The notes under the pieces: generated by a model | The model's input: the letters and a program-made list of their open reading frames with translations, nothing else | Database searches by the model: none | What the model was told of the DNA's origin: nothing | Part shown: positions 37,290 through 45,475 of the stretch, one piece after another | How the letters are laid out: each line of letters opens with the position of its first letter | Position numbering within the stretch: the stretch's first letter is position 1 | Translations under genes and position numbers: made by a program | Assembly: GCA_902587755.1 (NCBI GenBank) | Contig: CACIMN010000003.1 | Coordinates: 1 to 64,000, forward strand | From: an uncultured Pelagibacteraceae bacterium | GTDB taxonomy: Bacteria; Pseudomonadota; Alphaproteobacteria; Pelagibacterales; Pelagibacteraceae | Length of the DNA: 64,000 bases | Direction of reading: 5' to 3'

Positions 37290-38681
37290 ATGACAAAAAA
37301 TAAAAACAACCAGACAATCTGGAACACACGGATAAAAAAAAAAGCATCGAATTTGTTTCAAAAAGTTGGTACTTCAATAAATATTGATAAACGACTTTAT
37401 AAAGAGGATATCCAAGGGTCAATTGCTCATGTTGAGATGCTTTTTAAACAAAAAATAATTTCATTTAAAATAAAAAATAAAATTATTTATGGACTAACAA
37501 AAATTCATAAGGAAATCACAAACAATAAATTTGAATTTAATAAAAAATATGAAGATATTCATATGAATATTGAAATGAGACTTTTTCAGATTATAGGTGA
37601 AGAAGCCGGCTATGTTCACTCTGCAAGATCAAGAAATGATCAAGTAATTACTGATTTAAAAATTTGGATGAAAAATTCAACTAACGAAATAAATAATAAC
37701 ATTAATAAAGTCATTAAGAGTACAATTAAGCTAGCTGAAAAAAATGTTGAGACTATTATGCCTGGATTTACTCATCTTAAAAATGCCCAAGCTATCTCTT
37801 TTGCACATTATTTAATGTCTTATGTAGAAATGTTTAATAGAGACAAAAAGAGATTTTCAAATAATTTAGACAGCTTAAATGAAAATCCCTTAGGCGTTGC
37901 AGCTTTAGCAGGAACATCTTTTAATATAGATAGAAATTATACAACCAAAAAACTTGGTTTTAAAATACCTACTAATAATTCTATTGATACAGTTTCGGAT
38001 AGAGATTTTGTATTAGATTTTTTATACGCTTCATCTGTGTGTGCTATGCATATTTCTAGAATCGCCGAGGAGCTAATTATTTGGAATTCTGATGGTTTTA
38101 ATTTGATCAATTTATCTGATAAAGTTGTTACTGGATCATCGATAATGCCACAAAAGAAAAATCCTGATCTTTTAGAGTATTTGCGTGGAAAGTCAGGAAA
38201 CGCTTATGGTAATTTATTTTCGATGCTTACAATTTTAAAAGGATTACCATTATCTTATTATAAAGATTTACAAGACGATAAAGAGATTGTTTTCAAATCT
38301 AACGATAATCTAAATAATTGTTTAAAAATTTTTGATGAAATACTAAAAAATTGTAATCCAAATAAGAGTAAAATGTTAGAACTTGCTAATTCTGGATATA
38401 CTACAGCAACTGATTTAGCTGACTATCTTGTGAAAAATCACTCAATATCTTTTAGAAAAGCATATCAAAAAACTGCTGCTATAGTTAATTTTGCTGAAAA
38501 AAGAAAAAAGAAATTAAATGAATTATCCTTAGACGAATTAAGAAAAATTGAACCTAAACTTAAAGAAGATGTATTAAAAATATTTAACTTAAAATATTCA
38601 ATTAATTCCAAGAAATCTTATGGTGGAACTTCTTTTGATAACATTAAAAAAATGATAATGAAATATAAAAAAGAAAAATGA
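37290..38681 (+). CDS. argH: Argininosuccinate lyase
   Basis: This 463-residue enzyme splits argininosuccinate to arginine and fumarate. It has the fumarase/aspartase-superfamily signature GSSIMPQKKNPD (about residues 285-296, flexible catalytic loop), the HSARSRNDQV region near residue 110 and TPGFTHLKN-like MPGFTHLKNAQ near 160. The length is normal. It leads a plus-strand group with a LptM-like lipoprotein, lysA and an acyltransferase, linked by 4-base and 1-base overlaps; grouping arginine and lysine biosynthesis in this way is common in alphaproteobacteria. Confidence 0.97.
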   Translation: MTKNKNNQTIWNTRIKKKASNLFQKVGTSINIDKRLYKEDIQGSIAHVEMLFKQKIISFKIKNKIIYGLTKIHKEITNNKFEFNKKYEDIHMNIEMRLFQIIGEEAGYVHSARSRNDQVITDLKIWMKNSTNEINNNINKVIKSTIKLAEKNVETIMPGFTHLKNAQAISFAHYLMSYVEMFNRDKKRFSNNLDSLNENPLGVAALAGTSFNIDRNYTTKKLGFKIPTNNSIDTVSDRDFVLDFLYASSVCAMHISRIAEELIIWNSDGFNLINLSDKVVTGSSIMPQKKNPDLLEYLRGKSGNAYGNLFSMLTILKGLPLSYYKDLQDDKEIVFKSNDNLNNCLKIFDEILKNCNPNKSKMLELANSGYTTATDLADYLVKNHSISFRKAYQKTAAIVNFAEKRKKKLNELSLDELRKIEPKLKEDVLKIFNLKYSINSKKSYGGTSFDNIKKMIMKYKKEK

Positions 38682-38809
38682 TTAAAAAATTTACCATAAT
38701 TGTATTTTTATTTTGCACAATTATTTCTTGTGGGAAGAAAGGTGATCCTAAATATGTAGATCCAGATAAAAAAGCAGAAATAAAAGAAGTTTTAATTAAC
38801 TTAGCTTAA
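38678..38809 (+). CDS. LptM/YifL-like small lipoprotein
   Basis: A 43-codon frame starts at 38678, overlapping the argH stop (ATGA), and its TAA shares a base with the lysA ATG (TAATG). The product has a lysine start (MIKKF), a hydrophobic segment and a lipobox ending at Cys18 (CTIISC), followed by GKKGDPKYVDP. The pattern C-G-x-K-G-x-P next to lysA or dapF matches the LptM (YifL) lipoprotein family, which in E. coli assists oxidative maturation of the LPS translocon LptD. It would be an outer-membrane lipoprotein. Exact overlap on both sides makes the gene very likely; the family call rests on the short motif and neighbourhood. Confidence 0.8.
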   Translation: MIKKFTIIVFLFCTIISCGKKGDPKYVDPDKKAEIKEVLINLA

Positions 38810-40023
38810 TGAAATACATAAATAAAATATTAACTATAGAAAAAATTAGTCTCCAAAAAATTGCAAATAAATTTGGAACACCATTTTATTCTTATTCCTA
38901 TTCTAAATTAAAAGAAAATATTAATAAATTTAAAAAAGACTTCAGATCTTTTTCACCAATTATATGCTTTGCAGTCAAATCAAACACAAATATTAATATA
39001 ATTCGAGAAATTAAAAATTTTGGATTAGGTGCTGATGTTGTTTCATTAGGAGAACTGATGATGGCACTAAAAGCAGGAATTAATCCAAACAAAATAGTAT
39101 TTTCTGGTGTTGGTAAAACAACAAGTGAAATCAAATTTGCTATTGATAAAAAAATTTTGCTTATTAACGCAGAGTCTTTAAGTGAAATAAAAGAAATAAA
39201 TCGAATAGCAAAATCAAAGAATAAAAAAGTAAAAATCGGTGTAAGACTGAACCCTAACACAGATGCAAAAACATTAAGCCAAATATCCACTGGGAAAAAA
39301 GAAAATAAATTTGGTGTAAATAAAAATACATTCTTTGAAATTGTAAATTATTGCAAAAATTCAAAAAATGTTGATTTAAAATGTTTAAGCGTTCATATAG
39401 GTAGTCAAATTTTAGACCATAGACCCTATGAAAAAATGCTTAAAGCAGTCAGTCAAATTCTCAATAAAACCAATCATAAATTTGAATTCATAGATTTAGG
39501 TGGTGGGATGGGTATTACCTACACTGATAAAAATAAAAAGCTTAATTATAAAAAATATAACGCGGCAATACTTAAATTTTTAAGAAGACATAAAGTTAAA
39601 ATTATATTCGAGCCAGGTAGATCAATTATTGGGGATACTGGTACATTAGTATCAAAAATAATCTACATAAAAGATAGCGGAAGTAAAAAATTTATCATTT
39701 TAGATGCTGCAATGAATGATTTAATGAGACCTGCTTTGTATGGTGCGTTTCATAAAACCTTACCTGTTACAAAATCTAACAAAACATCTAAAAAAACATA
39801 TGAATTTGTAGGTCCTATTTGTGAAAGTACAGATAAATTTGTTACATTAAAAAAGTTTCAAGTGTTAAAAGAAAGTGATTTAATAGCAATATGTGATGTG
39901 GGAGCTTATGGAATGTCACTTAGCTCAAATTATAATTTAAGACCTAAGCCAGTAGAATTATTGATAAAAGGATCAAAAATTAAAATAATAAGAAAAAGAC
40001 AAAAGCATAAAGATATAATTTAG
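38809..40023 (+). CDS. lysA: Diaminopimelate decarboxylase
   Basis: This 404-residue PLP enzyme performs the last step of lysine synthesis, decarboxylating meso-diaminopimelate. The PLP lysine lies in CFAVKSNTN (about Lys58), the PLP phosphate-binding glycines in DLGGGMGITY, and the substrate/PLP loop in GRSIIGDTGTL and CDVGAYGMSLSSNYN. Length is normal. The TAATG overlap with the preceding lipoprotein gene indicates translational coupling. Confidence 0.97.
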   Translation: MKYINKILTIEKISLQKIANKFGTPFYSYSYSKLKENINKFKKDFRSFSPIICFAVKSNTNINIIREIKNFGLGADVVSLGELMMALKAGINPNKIVFSGVGKTTSEIKFAIDKKILLINAESLSEIKEINRIAKSKNKKVKIGVRLNPNTDAKTLSQISTGKKENKFGVNKNTFFEIVNYCKNSKNVDLKCLSVHIGSQILDHRPYEKMLKAVSQILNKTNHKFEFIDLGGGMGITYTDKNKKLNYKKYNAAILKFLRRHKVKIIFEPGRSIIGDTGTLVSKIIYIKDSGSKKFIILDAAMNDLMRPALYGAFHKTLPVTKSNKTSKKTYEFVGPICESTDKFVTLKKFQVLKESDLIAICDVGAYGMSLSSNYNLRPKPVELLIKGSKIKIIRKRQKHKDII

Positions 40024-40035
40024 TTTTTGACAAAA

Positions 40036-40737
40036 ATGATAAGAAACTTTTTATTTTCAATATTATTTTTTTCTGGAATTATTTTTATTTCATTTATTTT
40101 TTTACCATCATTTTTTTTGCCTAATCATGTTGTTTTGATTGGAGGTAAATTAATGGGCCATTGGACAAGCTTTTGTTTAAGGTTTGTTCTTTCAGTAAAA
40201 ATTTCAATAAAAGGAAGAGAAAATATTATTAATGATGAAAAATTCTTTATAGCGGCATCTCATCAATCAATGTTTGAAACTTTTTATTTACAAACAATCT
40301 TTAACTCACCTGTATTTATTTTAAAAAAAGAATTATTACTAATTCCAATATTTGGTTGGTATTTAAAAAAAATAGGATCTATTTCAATTAAAAGAAATAA
40401 AGTTACAAAAGATAACTTGGGTTTTTTGGATGATATTTCAAAAATGATGGCTACTTCTAATAGGCCTTTAATTATTTTTCCTCAAGGAACTAGAGTTCTT
40501 CCAGATGAAAGACCACCTTTCAAAAAGGGTGCTTCGAGAATCTATGAACAATTAAATGTTACTTGTCAGCCTATTGCAATTAATTCAGGATATGTGTGGC
40601 CTAAAAAAGGTGAGAAGAAATCCAATAAAACGATAACAATCTCTATTCTAAAACCAATTCCTTCTGGGTTAACAAAAGAAAATTTTATTCAAATTCTTGA
40701 AAAAAATATTTATTCAGAGTTAGACTTAATTAATTAG
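40036..40737 (+). CDS. plsC: 1-acyl-glycerol-3-phosphate acyltransferase
   Basis: The ATG at 40036 (MIRNFLFSILFF) is chosen; a TTG at 40027 only three codons earlier would add LTK and is less likely. The product, 233 residues, has a hydrophobic N-terminal segment, the acyltransferase motif SHQSMFETF (the H-x4-D/E variant), the FPQGTR motif with the usual Glu replaced by Gln as in several alphaproteobacteria, and an IPIFGWYLKKIGSISI segment. It acylates lysophosphatidic acid to phosphatidic acid in the membrane. It follows lysA by 12 bases and converges on dnaN. Confidence 0.9.
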   Translation: MIRNFLFSILFFSGIIFISFIFLPSFFLPNHVVLIGGKLMGHWTSFCLRFVLSVKISIKGRENIINDEKFFIAASHQSMFETFYLQTIFNSPVFILKKELLLIPIFGWYLKKIGSISIKRNKVTKDNLGFLDDISKMMATSNRPLIIFPQGTRVLPDERPPFKKGASRIYEQLNVTCQPIAINSGYVWPKKGEKKSNKTITISILKPIPSGLTKENFIQILEKNIYSELDLIN

Positions 40738-41846
40738 CCCTTCATAGGCATAACAACAAAAATGCTATCAAAATCACCTGGATCTTTTATTAGTGCTGGT
40801 GAACCAGTATCATTAAAGAAAATTTCAACTCTGTCTCCATCTAGTTGTGAAGCAACATCAATCAAATATCTAGAGTTAAAACTTATCTCTAAGTCATGAT
40901 CAAACTTAACACTTAAAGTTTCTTTACCATCACCACTGTTGGTATTATTTACCGAAAGATCTAGAGTGTCTTTAGATAAATTGAATTTCACACCATCTTT
41001 TTTATCCAATGAAACAGATGCTACTCTATCAACAGAATTTAAAAATAATTTTAACTCTATTTCTAATTTTTTTTGATTATTTTTAGGTATAACTTGAATG
41101 TAATTAGGAAATTTTCCATCAATAAGTTTTGAAATTAAAATACTGTTACTTAATTCAAATTTTATTTTTGATTTCACATTTGAAACTTTTACATCTCCGT
41201 CATAGCTATCTAATAAAGAACAAAGTTGGAAAATTGTTTTTTTTGGTAAAATTATTGGATCAAAATCAATTTTTTCCTCTAATCTAATTTTAGAAATGGA
41301 CATTCTATGACTATCAGTAGCAACTGCGGTTAAATAATTTTTATCCTCAACTTCTGTTTGATGAAAATAAATTCCACTTAAGTAATGCCTTGTTTCGTCA
41401 TTAGAAACTGAAAATTTACACTTATTTAATAATTTTAATAATTGTTTTGATTTAATTATAAATTCATTTTGATTAAAATTTTCATCTGTCAGTGGAAACT
41501 CTGTTGCACTTATACAATTCAAATTAAAAATTGATTTTTCAGACTCTACTTGTAATTTGCTTATATCTGAAAGAGAAAGATTTATTTTTTTACCAGAGTT
41601 AAACTTTCTTATAATATCGTACATGATTGAGGAAGTTGTTGTTGTTTTGCCCTCCTCTAAAATTTCTACATTATTTAATTGATGTATAAATATTAAATCT
41701 AGATCAGTCGCAGTGATAGTGAGTTTTGAATTGCTTGCATCTAATAAAATATTAGAAAGTATTGGTAATGTGCTTCTTTTTTCAATAACTCCTTGGCAGT
41801 AATTTAATGCTTGCTGAAGGTCTCTTTGATTTACGTTAAATTTCAT
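40734..41846 (-). CDS. dnaN: DNA polymerase III beta subunit (sliding clamp)
   Basis: This 370-residue clamp has the three-domain DnaN pattern: N-terminal KFNVNQRDLQQALNYCQGVIEKRSTLPIL, a middle domain with RHYLSGIYFH and ATDSHRMSIS, and C-terminal FNSRYLIDVASQLDGDRVEIFF ending in VVMPMKG, the residues that make the partner-binding pocket. Two copies form the ring holding polymerase III on DNA. Its ATG overlaps the dnaA 3' end by 11 bases. There is no recF downstream; the convergent plsC gene follows instead. Confidence 0.98.
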   Translation of the reverse strand: MKFNVNQRDLQQALNYCQGVIEKRSTLPILSNILLDASNSKLTITATDLDLIFIHQLNNVEILEEGKTTTTSSIMYDIIRKFNSGKKINLSLSDISKLQVESEKSIFNLNCISATEFPLTDENFNQNEFIIKSKQLLKLLNKCKFSVSNDETRHYLSGIYFHQTEVEDKNYLTAVATDSHRMSISKIRLEEKIDFDPIILPKKTIFQLCSLLDSYDGDVKVSNVKSKIKFELSNSILISKLIDGKFPNYIQVIPKNNQKKLEIELKLFLNSVDRVASVSLDKKDGVKFNLSKDTLDLSVNNTNSGDGKETLSVKFDHDLEISFNSRYLIDVASQLDGDRVEIFFNDTGSPALIKDPGDFDSIFVVMPMKG

Positions 41847-43254
41847 TTTCTTTATTATTATATAAAATCTGATTTTTTAATTTATTTATATTATCAACCA
41901 TCTCAGGATCTTTTTCTTTTATCTTTTCAATAGTTTTTACTGAATGAATTATTGTTGTATGGTCTCTGTTAGAAAATTCTCTTCCAATTTCAGGTAACGA
42001 TTTGGAAGTCAAAATTTTAGTTAAATAAATTGCTGTTTGTCTAGGTCTTACTAAATATCTTGATCTTCTTGATGATAACATTTCATTTTTGCTGATTTTA
42101 AAAAACTTACAAACAATGGTCTGAATTAAGTCTATTGTAACCTTATTTTCTGCTAAATTTAACAAATCTTTTAAAACTACTTTTGTTTCAGCAAGATTTG
42201 GGACTTTCTTGTAAATTCTTGAAAACGAAACAACTCTGTTTATTGCACCAACTAGTTCCCTTACACTTCCAGTTATTTCATTACTTATAAAATCTTGAAT
42301 TTCTTTAGAAACTTGTAATTGTTCGGAATACAAAGCATTCAATTCCTCAGTTTTTTTTTCAACTATTTTTTTTCTTAACTCAAGGTCTGGCTTTTGAATA
42401 TCAACAACTAATCCACCAGAAAATCTTGATTTAATTCTTTCTTGAATCCTTGATAATTTATTTGGTGATCGATCAGCTGATACGATTATTTGAGATCCCT
42501 TATCAAGTAATGCGTTAAATGTGTGAAAGAACTCCTCTTGCATAGCTTCTTTTCCACTAATAAACTGGATATCATCTATTAATAAAATATCTGTATTTCT
42601 AAAATATTCTTTAAATTTTACCATATCGTTTGATTTAATTGATTTTACAAACTGATACATAAAACGTTCAGCAGAAATAAACATTACTTTATTATTTTTT
42701 TTAAGCTCTAAACCAATTGAATTTAATAAATGAGTTTTTCCCATTCCAACACCACCATAAATATAAAGCGGATTATAATGGGAAATGTTTTCAGAAACTT
42801 TTAATGATGCTTCGTAAGCTAATTTATTACTTGATCCAGTTATAAAATTATCAAATCTTTTATTTGGATCAATTCGATTATACTGAAGGAAAGTGTCTTT
42901 TATAAATGAAACGTTTTCATTTGTATTATTCTCTTTAACATTAATTTCTTTTAAGGTGAAATCTTGAGATTTTTCAACTATTTTAAACTCAATTCTAATA
43001 ATGTTTTTTTTATATGATTTAATAATTTTTAATATTTGATCTAAATATCTTGATGTAATCCAATCTCTTATAAACCTTGTTGGAACTGATAATAACAAAT
43101 AATTATTAAATTCCTCAATGAAAGAAATCTTTTTTAACCAGCTTTCGTAAATTTCTAAGCCTAGTTTATTTTTCATTTCATTCTGCACTTGCTTCCATTT
43201 GAAACTTTCAGGTGAAAAATTGTTAATATTTTTTGTATTTGTATATTTGCTCAT
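41836..43254 (-). CDS. dnaA: Chromosomal replication initiator protein DnaA
   Basis: This 472-residue initiator has an N-terminal interaction domain (WKQVQNEMKNKLGLEIYESWL), a variable linker, the AAA+ domain with Walker A YGGVGMGKTHLL and Walker B ILLIDDIQFISGKEAMQEEFFHTFN, and the DNA-binding signature GREFSNRDHTTIIHSVKTI near the C-terminus. It melts the origin and loads the helicase. It is transcribed away from a 312-base repeat-rich region, and is followed by dnaN with an 11-base overlap. Confidence 0.98.
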   Translation of the reverse strand: MSKYTNTKNINNFSPESFKWKQVQNEMKNKLGLEIYESWLKKISFIEEFNNYLLLSVPTRFIRDWITSRYLDQILKIIKSYKKNIIRIEFKIVEKSQDFTLKEINVKENNTNENVSFIKDTFLQYNRIDPNKRFDNFITGSSNKLAYEASLKVSENISHYNPLYIYGGVGMGKTHLLNSIGLELKKNNKVMFISAERFMYQFVKSIKSNDMVKFKEYFRNTDILLIDDIQFISGKEAMQEEFFHTFNALLDKGSQIIVSADRSPNKLSRIQERIKSRFSGGLVVDIQKPDLELRKKIVEKKTEELNALYSEQLQVSKEIQDFISNEITGSVRELVGAINRVVSFSRIYKKVPNLAETKVVLKDLLNLAENKVTIDLIQTIVCKFFKISKNEMLSSRRSRYLVRPRQTAIYLTKILTSKSLPEIGREFSNRDHTTIIHSVKTIEKIKEKDPEMVDNINKLKNQILYNNKENEI

Positions 43255-43357
43255 AACTTATGAAGGAATCTCAGTTAGAACTATTTAAAAAAATTTGCAA
43301 CAAGTTAATAAGGAAAATAAAAAAAAAATAAAATCTATGATTGTGATTTATATTTTT

Positions 43358-43395
43358 AAATTAATTTAAAATTATAAAATTAATTTAAAATTATA
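43358..43395. repeat. Two tandem 19-base AT-only repeats
   Basis: The unit AAATTAATTTAAAATTATA occurs twice in direct succession without a mismatch. It contains no G or C, so it would melt very easily, as expected of a DNA-unwinding element. Position: about 104-140 bases upstream of the dnaA start codon. Confidence 0.9.
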
Positions 43396-43400
43396 AATTG

Positions 43401-43463
43401 AATCAAATATAGATTGAATCTATAAAGTTATTAGATTTTTATTAAATCAAATATAGATTGAAT
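43401..43463. repeat. Two exact 19-base direct repeats
   Basis: AATCAAATATAGATTGAAT occurs at 43401-43419 and again at 43445-43463, 44 bases apart start to start, about four helical turns, so the copies face the same side of DNA. The first copy extends into the palindrome TATAGATTGAATCTATA (43408-43424). Iteron-like spacing suggests protein binding; whether the protein is DnaA, another initiator or a regulator of dnaA/rpsT is unknown. Confidence 0.9.
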
Positions 43464-43566
43464 GGCCATAATCCAAATATTTACTAAATCTAAATATAGT
43501 AACTTAAGACCAAACTAGAATATATAATGTAGATATCAGGAGTTGTTAAAAAATTTAAGCTAACGT

Positions 43567-43827
43567 TTAGATTGCAGCAATTTTTTTTGTAATTTTAGAA
43601 ACATTCCTTGAAGCATTTTGTTTTTTTATAATTCCTGTTTTTGCAATTTTCATCAACTCAGAGTTTAACTTTGGTAAATATTTTAAAGCTTCATCTTTTT
43701 TTTTACCATCAATTAGAATGTTCATTTTCTTAATAGCGTTTCTAAACCTGCTCTTTCTAGCTTTATTTACTTCAGTTTGTTTAGAAATTCTTCTAATTCT
43801 TTTAATTGCTGATTTTGTGTTTGCCAT
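43567..43827 (-). CDS. rpsT: 30S ribosomal protein S20
   Basis: The start chosen is the ATG at 43827, giving 86 residues that begin MANTKSAIKRIRRISKQTEV, the normal S20 N-terminus. A longer frame from 43899 would add 24 residues without S20 resemblance and overlap mutM, so it is rejected. S20 is a basic helical protein binding 16S rRNA near the base of the small subunit. The sequence ends KNVSKITKKIAAI-like. Only the gene-free stretch separates it from dnaA. Confidence 0.96.
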   Translation of the reverse strand: MANTKSAIKRIRRISKQTEVNKARKSRFRNAIKKMNILIDGKKKDEALKYLPKLNSELMKIAKTGIIKKQNASRNVSKITKKIAAI

Positions 43828-43877
43828 CTGCGCAGGGGTATAGCTTGAGAAATTATAGTGGTCAACTAAATATTTAA

Positions 43878-44741
43878 CTATTTTTGACAAGAAATACAAA
43901 AAAAAGTTGATCTATTTGATGTTATTTTTTTTTTTATAATACCATTGCACTGCGTACGCTTACATTCAGTACCGTCTTGCTGATAAACTTTAAACTCCTT
44001 TTGAAAGTTACCTTTATTACCTGAGATATCTTTAAAATCTCTAATACTTGAACCACCCTTGCTGATTGCCTGTTGAAGTATTTTCTTAGAATTTAAAATA
44101 ATATTCAAACATTCGTTTTTATTTAGTCTTTTTGCCTTTTTAAATGGATTTATTTTACTAGCAAAAAGAATTTCACTTGCATAAATATTACCTACTCCAG
44201 AAACAAATCTTTGATCAAGTAAAAAACTTTTTATATCTTTATTTTTATTCTTAAAATAATTAAATACATAATTTAAATTAAACTTATCACTAAAGGGCTC
44301 AGGTCCCATTGATTTAAATCTTTTCTCTAAATCTTGATGGTTTTTGATAATTTCGAAAAATCCAAAGCGTCTTGGATCATTATAAATTACTTTCATGTTA
44401 TCGAATATGAACTCTGCATGATTGTGTTTTTTGGGTAAAAAAGGTGAATGATAAAAACTGGTGTTTGTAAATTTTACAGGATTTTTCTTATCAAGAATAT
44501 GGATTGTTCCTGACATTCCTAAATGAATTAAACAATAGTCCTTATTCTGAAAATGAATGATTAAATATTTAGAAAATCTACTAACTTTAATTATCTTTTT
44601 ATTTTTTATAAAATTTTCGAAATCATAAGGTATTTTAAACCTTAAATTTCTGTTTCTAATTATTACTTTTTGTATGCTTTTTTTTTTGATCTTATTATGA
44701 AGGGATTGTCTAACAATTTCTACTTCTGGTAATTCTGGCAT
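43878..44741 (-). CDS. mutM: Formamidopyrimidine-DNA glycosylase
   Basis: This 287-residue base-excision enzyme removes 8-oxoguanine and formamidopyrimidines. The catalytic N-terminus MPELPEVEIVRQSL (Pro2, Glu3) is intact, the helix-two-turn-helix is at VSGVGNIYASEILF, and the C-terminal zinc finger is complete (CKRTQC and CISC, the C-x4-C form common in alphaproteobacteria). It is divergent from ubiE across 29 bases, so both promoters are compact. Confidence 0.97.
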   Translation of the reverse strand: MPELPEVEIVRQSLHNKIKKKSIQKVIIRNRNLRFKIPYDFENFIKNKKIIKVSRFSKYLIIHFQNKDYCLIHLGMSGTIHILDKKNPVKFTNTSFYHSPFLPKKHNHAEFIFDNMKVIYNDPRRFGFFEIIKNHQDLEKRFKSMGPEPFSDKFNLNYVFNYFKNKNKDIKSFLLDQRFVSGVGNIYASEILFASKINPFKKAKRLNKNECLNIILNSKKILQQAISKGGSSIRDFKDISGNKGNFQKEFKVYQQDGTECKRTQCNGIIKKKITSNRSTFFCISCQK

Positions 44742-44770
44742 TTGATACTATATTCAATATATATTTTTTT

Positions 44771-45475
44771 ATGCAACAAAATCTTCAAAATAAAAAAGGT
44801 CTTGTAGAAAATGTATTTAATCAGGTCTTCAATAAATACGACTTGATGAATGATTTTATGTCTATGGGCGTTCATAGATATTGGAAAAAAAGTTTAATTA
44901 ACATGATGAATCCAAGAAATAACAGGAAGCTAATTGATGTTGCGTGTGGGACGGGAGATGTCGGAAAATTATTTTTAGATACAACGAGTAAAGAGGCCGA
45001 AATCACTTGTGTAGACCCTAATAAAGGTATGGTAAGTCAAGGAAAGCAAAAATTATCTAATTACAAAAATGTTAAATGGGTTATTTCTCCAGCAGAAAAA
45101 TTACCAATAACAGACAATTCATTTGATTATTACACTATCAGCTTTGGGCTAAGAAATACAAAAAATTTAAATAAAGCACTTTCAGAAGCCTATAGAGTTT
45201 TAAAGCCTGGTGGACGCTATCTATGTCTGGAATTTTCTAAGATTCAAAATTCAAATCTTGATTTTGTATATAAAAATTATTCAAAACTCATTCCTATTAT
45301 TGGTCAGTTTGTAGTTGGAGAAAAAGAACCTTACGATTATTTAATCAAAAGTATTGAGCAATTTATTAATCAAGATGAATTAATAGAGTTGATGGAAAAA
45401 AATAATTTTCATAAATGTTCTTATAGAAATCTTTCTGGCGGTATTGTTTCAATTCATAGTGGTTGGAAAATTTAA
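44771..45475 (+). CDS. ubiE: Ubiquinone/menaquinone C-methyltransferase
   Basis: This 234-residue class I SAM methyltransferase C-methylates the quinone ring. It has VFNQVFNKYDLMNDFMSMGVHRYWK, the UbiE signature near the N-terminus, SAM motif I LIDVACGTGDVGKLFL, and the second signature RVLKPGGRYLCLEFSK. The gene leads ubiE-ubiB-coaBC-dut-thiF, a set of plus-strand genes packed with tiny overlaps. Its TAA shares one base with the ubiB ATG. Confidence 0.96.
   Translation: MQQNLQNKKGLVENVFNQVFNKYDLMNDFMSMGVHRYWKKSLINMMNPRNNRKLIDVACGTGDVGKLFLDTTSKEAEITCVDPNKGMVSQGKQKLSNYKNVKWVISPAEKLPITDNSFDYYTISFGLRNTKNLNKALSEAYRVLKPGGRYLCLEFSKIQNSNLDFVYKNYSKLIPIIGQFVVGEKEPYDYLIKSIEQFINQDELIELMEKNNFHKCSYRNLSGGIVSIHSGWKI

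Larger units (their letters stand above)
43255..43566. other. Repeat-rich gene-free stretch next to dnaA, candidate replication origin
   Basis: No gene is seen between the dnaA start and the rpsT stop (312 bases, more than 80% A/T). It contains two exact 19-base tandem copies (43358-43376, 43377-43395), two exact 19-base direct repeats 44 bases apart (43401-43419, 43445-43463), a degenerate further copy near 43485-43500, and a palindrome (43408-43424). A rpsT-dnaA neighbourhood holds oriC in some alphaproteobacteria such as Caulobacter. No perfect DnaA box (TTATCCACA) was found; the nearest candidate is TGTGATTTA at 43342-43350 and is weak. The dnaA promoter must also lie here. Confidence 0.5.

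Noticed and set aside
40027-40035. TTG start for plsC
   Set aside because: An ATG three codons later gives a normal membrane-anchored N-terminus.
43342-43350. TGTGATTTA as a DnaA box
   Set aside because: Its reverse complement TAAATCACA matches TTATCCACA at only 6 of 9 positions; not convincing on its own.
43828-43899. Longer start for rpsT
   Set aside because: The extra 24 residues overlap mutM and have no S20 resemblance; the internal ATG gives the standard N-terminus.
45463-45474. TTG start for ubiB
   Set aside because: The ATG at 45475 overlaps the ubiE stop as TAATG, the coupling pattern used repeatedly in this genome.
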